From Aquificaceae bacterium (GTDB lineage: Bacteria > Aquificota > Aquificia > Aquificales > Aquificaceae): DNA of 16,736 nucleotides. Below the pieces are notes generated by a model. It saw only the letters and a program-made list of their open reading frames with translations, searched no databases and was not told where the DNA came from. How positions within the stretch are numbered: the first letter of the stretch is position 1; each line of letters starts with the position of its first letter. The stretch spans positions 1 through 16,736 of the forward strand of contig WFOY01000209.1 of the NCBI GenBank assembly GCA_015487835.1, read 5' to 3'. Shown piece by piece: positions 1 through 7,461 of this stretch. Made by a program: the position numbers and the translations under genes.

Positions 1-443
1 CTATCAAAGTTCCTCGCAAAGTCTAAAAGGGTTTCATCGGTACCAAAAGCCGGACATGTAGCGTCTGTACACAGAGCTATTAGGTTCCTCTGGTTACCAT
101 CGTTACCCACAAAAACATGGAATGAGTACGAACCAAGCCTTATTATAAAACTATCAGGACCTTGAGCTAGGTTTTTAAAACAATTACATGCTATGTCTGA
201 ACAACCTGTATCCAGAGGGTTAGTCTCTATTATCCCATCGTTATCTGTATCACCCGGGAACTTCCCAGCTCTATCAAAACACGTCCACAGTCCAACTTCC
301 CACTTTCTCGTGTCGTTCACCAGCTTCTTCATCCTGGCGTTCTGGATGAGGTCCTGACCTTTCAGGACCATGCCTATGATTATCCCGATTATCACGAGGA
401 CTATGGCGAGTTCTATCAGTGTGAAACCTCTCTCCCTTCTCAT
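1..443 (-). CDS. Type IV prepilin / pseudopilin, 3' end outside window
   Basis: The reverse strand reads from ATG at 443 and stays open to the window edge (147 residues seen, C-terminus missing). The N-terminus MRRERGFTLIELAIVLVIIG is a canonical class III signal: a short basic leader, prepilin peptidase cleavage between G6 and F7 with methylation of F7, E11 as the conserved Glu5 of the mature pilin, then a hydrophobic helix to about residue 27. AGGAGG at 455-450 lies 6 nt before the ATG. The globular part has paired cysteines (C55, C81, C86, C88, C125, C130) and a D65-x-D67-x-D69-G loop like a calcium-binding loop. It is divergent from the pilus assembly operon and has its own promoter, so it may be the main pilin. 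The distal part is AT-rich (about 33% GC at 121-180) compared with its first 60 codons. The pilin class is certain; major versus minor role is inferred. Confidence 0.9.
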   Translation of the reverse strand, partial: MRRERGFTLIELAIVLVIIGIIIGMVLKGQDLIQNARMKKLVNDTRKWEVGLWTCFDRAGKFPGDTDNDGIIETNPLDTGCSDIACNCFKNLAQGPDSFIIRLGSYSFHVFVGNDGNQRNLIALCTDATCPAFGTDETLLDFARNFD

Positions 444-468
444 GACCTACCTCCTCAAGCTTTAGGGT

Positions 469-498
469 ATTATATCGGCAGTTTAGTGGACTTTTCAA
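469..498 (-). promoter_or_regulatory. Sigma-70-like promoter for the prepilin gene
   Basis: On the minus strand TTGAAA (498-493) and a perfect TATAAT (474-469) are separated by 18 nt. Transcription would begin near 462, giving a leader of about 19 nt that carries AGGAGG at 455-450 ahead of the ATG at 443. This is the best promoter match in the window, fitting a highly expressed pilin gene. No equally good promoter was found for the divergent operon in the same 110-bp gap. Confidence 0.65.
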
Positions 499-553
499 GG
501 ACGTTTGAACCAGTCGTTTAACAGATCCACAGGTTGTGCCAATATATAAGGTT

Positions 554-1906
554 ATGGGGGGTATAGTCAGCGTAGAGATAACCGAGGGAGGAGGGAGGTC
601 CGTATTTTTAAAAAAGGCCGGCAGAGTCTTCATACTGGAGAAGGCCCTCGATGAGATACCAGACAAAGACCAACTCAAGGGAAGAGATATCCTGGTCTCC
701 TACCATCTCCAGGACCTCCTTATGGAGAGGGTGGAGGTTCCACCGGTTAAGGACCCTGAGACCCTTGAGGTTCTCATAAAGAAGAGGATATCGGAGGCCC
801 TCGGGCTTTCGGAGGACTACCTGCTCGTCTACAGACTCCTTGAGACCCACAGGGACAGGAGGGTTTACAGGGTCTTCGGGATACCCAGTTCAACCTACGA
901 GAGTACGGACCTGATAGACGAAAGGACAAGGCTGAGGGTAGAACTATTCACACCCTCCCTAATATCTTTGGCTGGTGTGTCTAAGGTCGTTGGAGGGGAC
1001 CTTACCGTCTTCCACGTTTACATGGATGGGTCCAGGTTGATCATGACCGTCAGCAGAGGGGACGAGGTCCTCTACGCCAGAAGCGTGCCTGTGGACGTTG
1101 GCGATGCGGAGAGCCTGCTGATCGAACACGTCAGCATGACCTACATATTCGTGGCACAGCGCCAGAACATACCTGTAGACCTTGTCCTCGTGAGCGGTCT
1201 TACAAAAGACAAGGACAGTGTCCTTGAGAACCTCCTGGGCACGGTCCAGGCCGGGATAGCCACCCCGGTCGTGCCGACCAGCCTTAGGAACGTCACCAAC
1301 GACCAGTTCCACGATCTCCTGATCCCCCTCGGAAACCTCTTTCTATCCAGCGAGTACGACTTCTCACCGAGGGAGGTCAGGGAGAAGAGGTGGTTCTTCA
1401 AGGTAGTTACCAGGTCCCTTTACCTCATATACTCGCTGCTGATCCTCTTATCTGTCCTCCTCGGTGTGAGGGTCTATGAGTTCTTAAGGGATCTCAGGGA
1501 CTACGAGAACCAGCGGGATCTTCTGGTCACAAGGGCCAAGGCCTTCCGGGCTGAGAAAATAATAAGGGAGGGAAGACTCGACTACTACAGAACTTATGCG
1601 GACCTGATCTACAGGTCGAGATCTCTTAACCCCCTGAACATACTGAAGGACGTAGGCCCCCTGCTGAGTAACATAAAGGCCAGAAGCTACACCTTCGTAT
1701 CCGGGAAGGACTCAATAGCCCTGGTCCTTGAGGTCGACAGGACCTTCGGTTCGCTTGCAGATCTTACCATGTTCAGGGAGAAGGTCTTGAAGACGCTGGA
1801 CAGTCTGAAACGCACAAGAGGTCTCACATACAGGATAGACCAGGAGACCAAGGACCTGGAGAGGAACAGGATAAGGATGGTCATAAGGGTGGAGAGGAAG
1901 GTATGA
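554..1906 (+). CDS. PilM-PilN (GspL/MshI-like) fusion, pilus inner-membrane platform protein
   Basis: This is the first gene of the pilus assembly operon, 450 residues from ATG 554. An in-frame GTG at 536 would add six residues; neither start has a clear ribosome binding site. Numbered from the GTG, residues about 8-275 look like a cytoplasmic actin-like PilM/GspL domain (IVSVEI strand near the N-terminus). A PilN-type junction follows (NLFLSSEYDFSPREV, about 267-281), then one membrane helix at about 290-311, a helical/coiled stretch and a periplasmic ferredoxin-like domain to the end. In most type IV pilus systems PilM and PilN are separate; GspL of type II secretion joins them, as here. 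Such proteins couple the cytoplasmic motor to the periplasmic ring. The stop overlaps the next start (ATGA at 1903-1906). The family call is from architecture and gene order, because sequence similarity in this family is weak. Confidence 0.75.
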   Translation: MGGIVSVEITEGGGRSVFLKKAGRVFILEKALDEIPDKDQLKGRDILVSYHLQDLLMERVEVPPVKDPETLEVLIKKRISEALGLSEDYLLVYRLLETHRDRRVYRVFGIPSSTYESTDLIDERTRLRVELFTPSLISLAGVSKVVGGDLTVFHVYMDGSRLIMTVSRGDEVLYARSVPVDVGDAESLLIEHVSMTYIFVAQRQNIPVDLVLVSGLTKDKDSVLENLLGTVQAGIATPVVPTSLRNVTNDQFHDLLIPLGNLFLSSEYDFSPREVREKRWFFKVVTRSLYLIYSLLILLSVLLGVRVYEFLRDLRDYENQRDLLVTRAKAFRAEKIIREGRLDYYRTYADLIYRSRSLNPLNILKDVGPLLSNIKARSYTFVSGKDSIALVLEVDRTFGSLADLTMFREKVLKTLDSLKRTRGLTYRIDQETKDLERNRIRMVIRVERKV

Positions 1907-2400
1907 GGTTGAGGTACGGCCTCTACCTTTTGGGTCTGTTCATGACCTTCTTAGCCCTGTTCGAGTTCATCAGGTTCGGGGATCTCAGGGAGGACCTCAG
2001 CAGGAGAAGTAGCGATCTGATCAGGCTGAGGGGTGATATCCTGAGGAAGGCAGAGGATCTTGACAGGCTGAAGGAGTTGGTAAGAAAGTACGAGGTCCCT
2101 GTCCTCGAAAGGGAGAGGGCCCTTGAGGCGGTGATCTCAGAAGTCGAGAGGCTGAAGAAGTTTTTCAGCGTGACCGTGAGGAGGGACGTGGTGGTCGAGA
2201 ACAATGTGTGGAGGATGGATGTGGACCTCTCCTTCGTGCCAAAGGATCGCAGTGACCTCGTCTCAAAGATGAAAGCAATAGGGGGTTCCATCTCCCCTGT
2301 GGTTCATGTATCCAGGGTGGAGATAAGGCAGAGGGCCGACAGGACGGAGGTTAAGATCAGTCTCAGGATCTACCAGCCCTTTGTGGAGGCGGGCAGGTGA
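1903..2400 (+). CDS. PilO/GspM-like pilus assembly protein (MshJ-like)
   Basis: A 165-residue bitopic protein: a short basic cytoplasmic end (MRLRYG), one membrane helix at about residues 6-23, a coiled coil at about 25-80 rich in Leu, Arg, Glu and Asp, and a compact alpha/beta periplasmic domain at about 85-160. This is the PilO/GspM plan; such proteins dimerise with the PilN part of the preceding gene product and position the secretin ring. Its size fits the family (about 160-210). It overlaps the upstream gene by 4 nt and the downstream one by 4 nt, so translational coupling is likely. AGGAAGG just before the start may act as ribosome binding site. The identification relies on topology, size and position between the PilM/N fusion and the PilP-like gene. 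Confidence 0.7.
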   Translation: MRLRYGLYLLGLFMTFLALFEFIRFGDLREDLSRRSSDLIRLRGDILRKAEDLDRLKELVRKYEVPVLERERALEAVISEVERLKKFFSVTVRRDVVVENNVWRMDVDLSFVPKDRSDLVSKMKAIGGSISPVVHVSRVEIRQRADRTEVKISLRIYQPFVEAGR

Positions 2401-2843
2401 GGTTGAACAGGTATATGCTACTTCTTGCCCTACCTGTGCCTGTCCTTGCCTTACTTGCCTACTACGTGTCCTCGTACGTGCACACGAAGATGATCTTACT
2501 CACACCAGCACCGGGTAAACAGATCGCGGAACTTCCCGATCTTCAGGTAAAGGAGGCCGAGTTCGACCCGGAGGTGGTCACTTTGCTGAGTGCGGTGGAC
2601 GTGAAGAGGCCGATACCTACAGAGCCGAGGAGGCCCGTGAGTCTGGAAAAACCCGAGAGACCTCCCACATACAGGGTCACCTTCACCTACGTGGGTGAGA
2701 GGAGGAACTACGCGATCATAAACGGTATGCTGCTCAAGGAGGGAGATCCTGTGTCCCAGTACGAGAGGGTTGTTAAAATTACCAGAGAGGGGGTCCTCCT
2801 GTCAGGAAAGTGGGGAGAGAGATGGCTACCCGTGGTGGAGTAG
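2397..2843 (+). CDS. PilP/GspC-like periplasmic linker protein (MshK-like)
   Basis: 148 residues from GTG 2397, which overlaps the previous stop (GTGA). It has one N-terminal membrane helix (about residues 7-26), a linker rich in Pro, Glu and Arg (about 40-90), and a small beta domain (about 91-145) with YVGERRNYAIING followed by LLKEGDPVS and VVKITREGVLL. This resembles the homology-region fold of PilP and GspC, where a glycine-containing turn and the pattern 'G..y...Vv.I....v.L' recur. The family links the inner-membrane PilN/O complex to the N-terminal domains of the secretin, and the secretin gene follows directly. The two genes overlap by about 20 nt in different frames. PilP versus GspC/MshK naming cannot be settled by eye. 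Confidence 0.65.
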   Translation: MRLNRYMLLLALPVPVLALLAYYVSSYVHTKMILLTPAPGKQIAELPDLQVKEAEFDPEVVTLLSAVDVKRPIPTEPRRPVSLEKPERPPTYRVTFTYVGERRNYAIINGMLLKEGDPVSQYERVVKITREGVLLSGKWGERWLPVVE

Positions 2844-4363
2844 TTGCCATTCTGCTTACGGCCTTCCTGGTCTCCTGTGCAGAAAAGACGGCCGTAAAGA
2901 CTGACCTAAAGGACCAGAATCCCCATAACCCCGTAACTCCAAGCAGGGTTACTGTGGCACCTTCTACCCCACCTCCTCCACCGCCCTTGGTGGCACCCAC
3001 CTACATGGAGGTGGACCCCTTTGAGAACAAGACCTTCACCATGTCAGCAGTTGATGCACCCCTTACCAAGGTGCTCTACGCCATAGCTGACGGTGCGGGT
3101 CTCAACCTAATACTCTCCCCGGAGGTGGACCCGAACATAACGATTACCGCCACTTTCACGAAAGTCCCCATGAGGGAAGCCCTCGATATCATCATGGACA
3201 TGACGGGACTCTACTACGAGATAGTTGGGAACGTCCTATACGTGAAGGCCATTATGACCAAAACCTTTAAGCTACCCTACATACACACCGTAACCGAGTA
3301 CACGAGCTCCCTCGGAGGCGACGTCCTCGGAGGCGCACTCGCCTTCGGCGGTGGTTTCGCTGGCACCACAACCGCCACAGTTCTCGGAGCTGGGGGCATT
3401 GGCGGTACCGGTCTCAGAGGGAACTTCACCGTCGATTACAGGAACACCCAGGGGTCCACGGACTTCTACGGCCAGATAGAGGCCAACTTAAAGGAACTCC
3501 TCTCAGAAAAAGGAAAGTACGTCCTGAACAGGTTCACAGGGACACTCGTTGTAACCGACTACAGGAGGAACGTGGAGAAGGTGGAGGCCTTCCTAAAAAA
3601 GCTGAAGGACCAGGTGTCCAAGCAGGTGGTCATAGAGGCCAAGATAGTGGAGCTGGCCCTCTCGGACGAGTTCCAGTACGGTATAGACTGGCAGGTCTTC
3701 TTTAGGGACGTTTTCGGGACAGGAGCCAACGTGATACTCTCTCAGAACCTTTCCATACCAACAGGTGGTTACGCCAGCATAAGTGTGGTTTCAACCGACC
3801 TGAACGTTCTCATAAACGCCCTCGCCAGTTACGGAAAGGTCTATACCCTTTCCAATCCCAGGGTCATGGTCTCCAACGGTCAGACGGCCCTGATAGCGAC
3901 GGGTGTGGTAACCCCCTTCTTCGAGAGGCAGGCCATAACCATAGTTCCTGGAACGACACCAACTACCCAGGTCCAGGAGAACATAGTGAGGACCAACGTC
4001 CTCGAGGGGATCCTACTTGGAGTCACACCCTTCATAGACGATGAGGGGAACGTGATCCTAAACATAGTTCCCGTATCGACCAGGCTCGAAGGCACAAAGA
4101 CCCTCGAGAGAGACGGAGAGGTCCTCGCGGAGGCCCCTATCCTCAACATAAAGGAGGCGGGAACCGTTGTTAGGGTCAGGGACGGAGACCTGGTCGTCAT
4201 AGGAGGTCTCATAGGGGATGTCAAAGGGACTGAGGAGAGGAAGGTCCCTGGCCTCGGCGATCTGCCCCTCCTTGGCTACGTCTTCAAACACAAAAAGGAG
4301 TTCAAGGAGAAGAGGGAGCTGATCATATTCTTAAGACCGAGGGTGGTGCGCGGGAGCCTCTGA
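2822..4363 (+). CDS. Lipoprotein secretin (MshL/PilQ/GspD family), outer-membrane channel
   Basis: The preferred start is ATG 2822, preceded by GGGGAGAG; an in-frame GTG at 2810 would add four residues. The product is 513 residues. Residues 1-18 form a signal peptide ending in the lipobox L16-V17-S18-C19, so Cys19 should be lipidated. A proline-rich spacer follows (43-59), then an STN/N0 domain (about 65-145), a long Gly-rich segment (about 164-200), an N1-like domain (about 230-265) and the secretin beta domain (about 268-508), including the signature VPGLGDLPLLGYVF (475-488) and the terminal strand ELIIFLRPRVV. It should form the multimeric gate through which the pilus leaves the cell. At 513 residues it is short for PilQ or GspD and close to MshL. 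It lies within the pilus operon, one base before the TPR gene start. Secretin assignment is firm; the subfamily is inferred from neighbours. Confidence 0.92.
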   Translation: MATRGGVVAILLTAFLVSCAEKTAVKTDLKDQNPHNPVTPSRVTVAPSTPPPPPPLVAPTYMEVDPFENKTFTMSAVDAPLTKVLYAIADGAGLNLILSPEVDPNITITATFTKVPMREALDIIMDMTGLYYEIVGNVLYVKAIMTKTFKLPYIHTVTEYTSSLGGDVLGGALAFGGGFAGTTTATVLGAGGIGGTGLRGNFTVDYRNTQGSTDFYGQIEANLKELLSEKGKYVLNRFTGTLVVTDYRRNVEKVEAFLKKLKDQVSKQVVIEAKIVELALSDEFQYGIDWQVFFRDVFGTGANVILSQNLSIPTGGYASISVVSTDLNVLINALASYGKVYTLSNPRVMVSNGQTALIATGVVTPFFERQAITIVPGTTPTTQVQENIVRTNVLEGILLGVTPFIDDEGNVILNIVPVSTRLEGTKTLERDGEVLAEAPILNIKEAGTVVRVRDGDLVVIGGLIGDVKGTEERKVPGLGDLPLLGYVFKHKKEFKEKRELIIFLRPRVVRGSL

Positions 4364-4364
4364 A

Positions 4365-5372
4365 ATGAGCCTCCTAATGGATGTTCTCAGAAGATTCCAC
4401 CTCCAGAGGAGGAAGTTTCCCGTTCATCCCACCCTCCTCAAGGGCAACAGATCCAGGAGGAGAAAGGCGGTCCTTTTGGTAGCGGTTCTCGCCTTCGGTG
4501 TGAGCGGAGTCGCCGCCTACTTCGCCACCAGCCTTATCATGACCAGCGTACAGCCTCCCCCTTCCATACCCGTCCAGCAGGCAGCCATGGAAGCACCCAA
4601 ACCAGAGCCTAAGACCCCTCCGCCCGAACAACCCAAACCTCCAGAACCTAAAACTACTGAAGTCAAGCAGGAGACCACCCAAGCCCCAAAGGAGGAGACA
4701 CCCAAAGAAGAACCTGAGCCACCCAAGGCAGCCAAGCTGGAACCTGAGGAGGAGGTGAGAAAGATCACGCAGGACATAGAACCACGGCCAAAAGAACCCG
4801 TGGTGGTCGTGTCAGAGGATCCAGTGACCTACCTGATCATGGCCGATAAGTTCTTCAGGGAAGGGAACCTACCTAAGAGCAAAGAGTACTACGAAAAGGC
4901 CTATAATATCAGGAAGTCCCTGAAGACCGCCAACAACCTGATAGTGGTCTCAACCAGGATCGGCGACTTCAGGAGGTCCGAGGAGATAATCGAACATCAC
5001 AAAGACGAAAAGCTCGCCTACACCTACCTTATGGAGCTTATAAATCTGGGACGTCAAGCCCAGGCGATAGAGGTAGCAAAAAAGTATATATCCATGAACA
5101 CCAAAGGCTTCATATCCTTCGCCTTAGGCTACGCCTACGAGACTATGGGCGACTACAAGAAGGCTTTGGAGAACTATGAAGCTGCCTACCGTAAGGACCC
5201 CTACAACCCCTACTTTGCCTACAACTACGCCCGCCTCCTTGACTACACCAGGAACTACGCAGAAGCGGTCAGGATATACAGAACTCTCAAAGATCTTGAG
5301 GTTGATCCGAAGATAAAGAGGTCTGTGGAGGAAAGGCTAATGCAGCTGAGATCGATGGGTCTCGGAGGATGA
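4365..5372 (+). CDS. TPR protein with membrane anchor, MshN/GspB-like
   Basis: 335 residues, starting one base after the secretin stop. The N-terminus (MSLLMDVLRRF) matches the 'MSxLxDALKxx' start of GspB/ExeB and MshN proteins. A basic stretch (residues 26-34) precedes one membrane helix (about 35-57). Residues about 64-146 are a low-complexity Pro/Glu/Lys/Thr spacer suited to crossing the periplasm. Residues about 152-332 hold tetratricopeptide repeats, for example ALGYAYETMGDYKKALENYEAAYRKDPYNP. In MSHA and GspAB systems such a protein partners a GspA/MshM ATPase; a matching ATPase gene lies nearby at 7969-9132 on the other strand. The spacer is more AT-poor and repetitive than its surroundings but shows no frame disruption. 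The TPR domain is clear, the MshN-type role is inferred. Confidence 0.8.
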   Translation: MSLLMDVLRRFHLQRRKFPVHPTLLKGNRSRRRKAVLLVAVLAFGVSGVAAYFATSLIMTSVQPPPSIPVQQAAMEAPKPEPKTPPPEQPKPPEPKTTEVKQETTQAPKEETPKEEPEPPKAAKLEPEEEVRKITQDIEPRPKEPVVVVSEDPVTYLIMADKFFREGNLPKSKEYYEKAYNIRKSLKTANNLIVVSTRIGDFRRSEEIIEHHKDEKLAYTYLMELINLGRQAQAIEVAKKYISMNTKGFISFALGYAYETMGDYKKALENYEAAYRKDPYNPYFAYNYARLLDYTRNYAEAVRIYRTLKDLEVDPKIKRSVEERLMQLRSMGLGG

Positions 5373-7456
5373 GGAAGGAGAGAGGCCTCACCCTGGTCGA
5401 GCTGGCTATAGTCCTCATAGTCCTCGGAATCCTTCTCGGCATAGGGGCTGGGATTATAGGAACGCTAATAAAGCGGGTCAAGTTCAACGAGAGCAGGGAG
5501 ATCGTGAGCGCTGCGGTTGAGGGGATAGTGGGGTTTGCCACTTCCTCGGGGAGGCTTCCTACGGATGCAGAGCTTAGCTCCGCAGTGAGAACCCTCAAGG
5601 ACTCCTATGGAAAAGACCTTGCTTACGTTTACGATCAGGATCTCACAGCTTCATCCCCTTACGGGCTCTGCGGTCTAACCTCTACCAATATTACTGTAAG
5701 GATCTGCCAAGACTCAGGATGCTCAACAGTCACCCAGACGATAAATAATGTAGCCTTCATAGTGATCAGCGGTAACGGGAACTATAACAACCAGACCTCA
5801 GGCACCCAGGGAGTTAACTCACCCACAACGATAGACGTTTTTGAATACGGAGTGAACGTTGACAACTACGCTGGAGACCTTAACAGGGTGGAACCCTACG
5901 ACGACATAGTCAAGTGGGTTACCCTACATGAGATCCAGACAGCTCAGGGGTGTGAAGCTCTGACTATAACGAGCCCCTCAACCCTCCCTTCCGCAGTTGA
6001 AGACGAACCTTACTCTTACCAACTTCAAGCCAAGGGTGGTAGACCTCCCTACACGTGGAGTTTGGACAGTAGCAATCCTGATTTCAGTACTATAGGTCTT
6101 TCTTTGTCTCCCGACGGAACCATAAGTGGAACCATAAACTTCTCCAATGCTACCCCAAGTGTAGATGATGATAGCATACCTGGGGCAGTGGTTGGTTGTT
6201 CTGGTCAAATAGAATTCACAGTTACTGTAACTGATAATGCGGGTCAGTCGGTATCCCAAAACTTCACCATACCTGTCAACGCAAAACCTGTAGAGATAAT
6301 AACCAATACCTTACCAGATGCCTACGAAGGAACACCCTACACAGCCGACATAGAAGCGATCGGGGGAAGCGGGACTTATAATTTCCAAGTAGTTTCGGGT
6401 AGCCTTCCTCCCGGACTCAGTCTCAATAACTCCACAGGAGAGATAACAGGAACCCCACCAACAGATACGGGGTGCTCTGAGGGCGTTTACAACTTCGGCA
6501 TACAGGCCTCCTCCTGCACTACGGCTACCAAAGGGTTTTCAATAACCCTAAGGGATCCGGACTGTGGAGGAGGTGGTGGAGGGGGTGGTGCTTGTACTCC
6601 TATGTCTATAACTCCATCGAGTGGTTCAACATTCAATGCTTATGTAGGAATATACTTTACACAAACAATTCTTGTAGCAGGAGGGCAACCACCTATATCA
6701 AACACTCAGTGTGATCCTAACTCATCATGTAATGGCCTCTCTATTTCCTGCGGATCAACAAGTGCAGTTATTTCTGGTACTCCCACCGCTCCAGGAACTT
6801 GTTCATTTACAGTTTCTTTTCAGGATAGTTGTTCTCCTCCACAGAGCATAACTGCCAACTATACAGTTATAATAGGTTGCCCAACGCTTACTGGGTTTGC
6901 AGATACACTTTCTAATGGTCAAGTCTGTTATCCCTATTCCGGAACAATAACAGCTCTTGGAGGCTCACCTCCCTATACTTGGGCACTTACTTCTGGATCT
7001 TTACCTTTTGGTGTTGATTTCTGCACTGGCAATACGACACAAACTTGTACCATTTCAGGGTCAGATATTATTGATTATCCTGGAACTTATAACTTTAATG
7101 TTCAAGTTCAAGACGCATGTGGACAAATATATTCACAACCCTTTTCCATAACAGTGAGCTATCCCCCAGGTTCAGAAGGCAATGAGATGCAAGATTGTGT
7201 AAATGATGGGGGTATAGATATAGATGAATTGCCAGGGGTGACTCTGTTTTATAAAGTAAACAACACAGGTTCTTGTTTACCTATAACTGGAAGCACACGT
7301 TTTACATTGGGCAATGAATATTACATATACAGTGATAATAGTTGCATATCCTTCTTATGTACTTTAAACTTTTGCCAGCTTTGGGATATAGAATGGCAAA
7401 ATAGTTTTTCCAACTGTAGGGTTAGAATAGATTCAAATTGTGTATTGTATGACTGA
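5369..7456 (+). CDS. Giant prepilin-like protein with four Ig-like domains, putative pilus-associated adhesin
   Basis: 695 residues; ATG overlaps the previous stop (ATGA). The N-terminus MRKERGLTLVELAIVLIVLG is a prepilin leader and helix (cleavage after G6, before L7 instead of the usual Phe; E11 present). A pseudopilin-like region runs to about 195. Then come putative Ig/He_PIG-type domains at about 195-305, 307-395, 408-503 and 504-598, with motifs such as GGRPPYTWSL, GSLPPGLSLN and GGSPPYTWAL, and a Cys-rich tail (599-695). Eight consecutive glycines (400-407) separate Ig2 and Ig3. The protein has many cysteines spread through its length. It would be inserted into a pilus, or cap it, and display the Ig domains outside the cell. 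GC drops sharply behind the glycine run (55% at 6481-6540, 33% at 6601-6660). Adhesion is an inference; the prepilin leader and Ig-type repeats are visible. Confidence 0.85.
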   Translation: MRKERGLTLVELAIVLIVLGILLGIGAGIIGTLIKRVKFNESREIVSAAVEGIVGFATSSGRLPTDAELSSAVRTLKDSYGKDLAYVYDQDLTASSPYGLCGLTSTNITVRICQDSGCSTVTQTINNVAFIVISGNGNYNNQTSGTQGVNSPTTIDVFEYGVNVDNYAGDLNRVEPYDDIVKWVTLHEIQTAQGCEALTITSPSTLPSAVEDEPYSYQLQAKGGRPPYTWSLDSSNPDFSTIGLSLSPDGTISGTINFSNATPSVDDDSIPGAVVGCSGQIEFTVTVTDNAGQSVSQNFTIPVNAKPVEIITNTLPDAYEGTPYTADIEAIGGSGTYNFQVVSGSLPPGLSLNNSTGEITGTPPTDTGCSEGVYNFGIQASSCTTATKGFSITLRDPDCGGGGGGGGACTPMSITPSSGSTFNAYVGIYFTQTILVAGGQPPISNTQCDPNSSCNGLSISCGSTSAVISGTPTAPGTCSFTVSFQDSCSPPQSITANYTVIIGCPTLTGFADTLSNGQVCYPYSGTITALGGSPPYTWALTSGSLPFGVDFCTGNTTQTCTISGSDIIDYPGTYNFNVQVQDACGQIYSQPFSITVSYPPGSEGNEMQDCVNDGGIDIDELPGVTLFYKVNNTGSCLPITGSTRFTLGNEYYIYSDNSCISFLCTLNFCQLWDIEWQNSFSNCRVRIDSNCVLYD
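6566..6589 (+). repeat. Run of eight glycine codons (GGN)8 in the Ig-fusion prepilin
   Basis: Eight successive GGN codons encode residues 400-407, bracketed by C399 and C409. They lie between the second and third Ig-like domains. The tract is a flexible hinge at protein level and marks the point where base composition changes. Slippage by whole codons would keep the frame. Confidence 0.9.
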
Positions 7457-7461
7457 ATATT

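Noticed and set aside
6566..6589. Glycine codon tract as a frameshifting phase-variation site
   Set aside because: The unit is a mixed GGN triplet, not a homopolymer or a non-triplet repeat, so slippage by units would not change frame.
6957..7151. Short plus-strand frame inside the Ig-fusion prepilin gene
   Set aside because: The main frame continues with Ig motifs through this region; the small frame has no ribosome binding site and is probably chance in AT-rich sequence.
6590..7456. The distal part of the Ig-fusion gene as a separate gene joined by error
   Set aside because: The frame is continuous, there is no start with a ribosome binding site after the glycine run, and the domain type matches Ig1 and Ig2 upstream.
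7457..7461. Terminator between the convergent adhesin-like and coiled-coil genes
   Set aside because: Only 5 nt separate the stops and no stem followed by a T-run was found on either strand.
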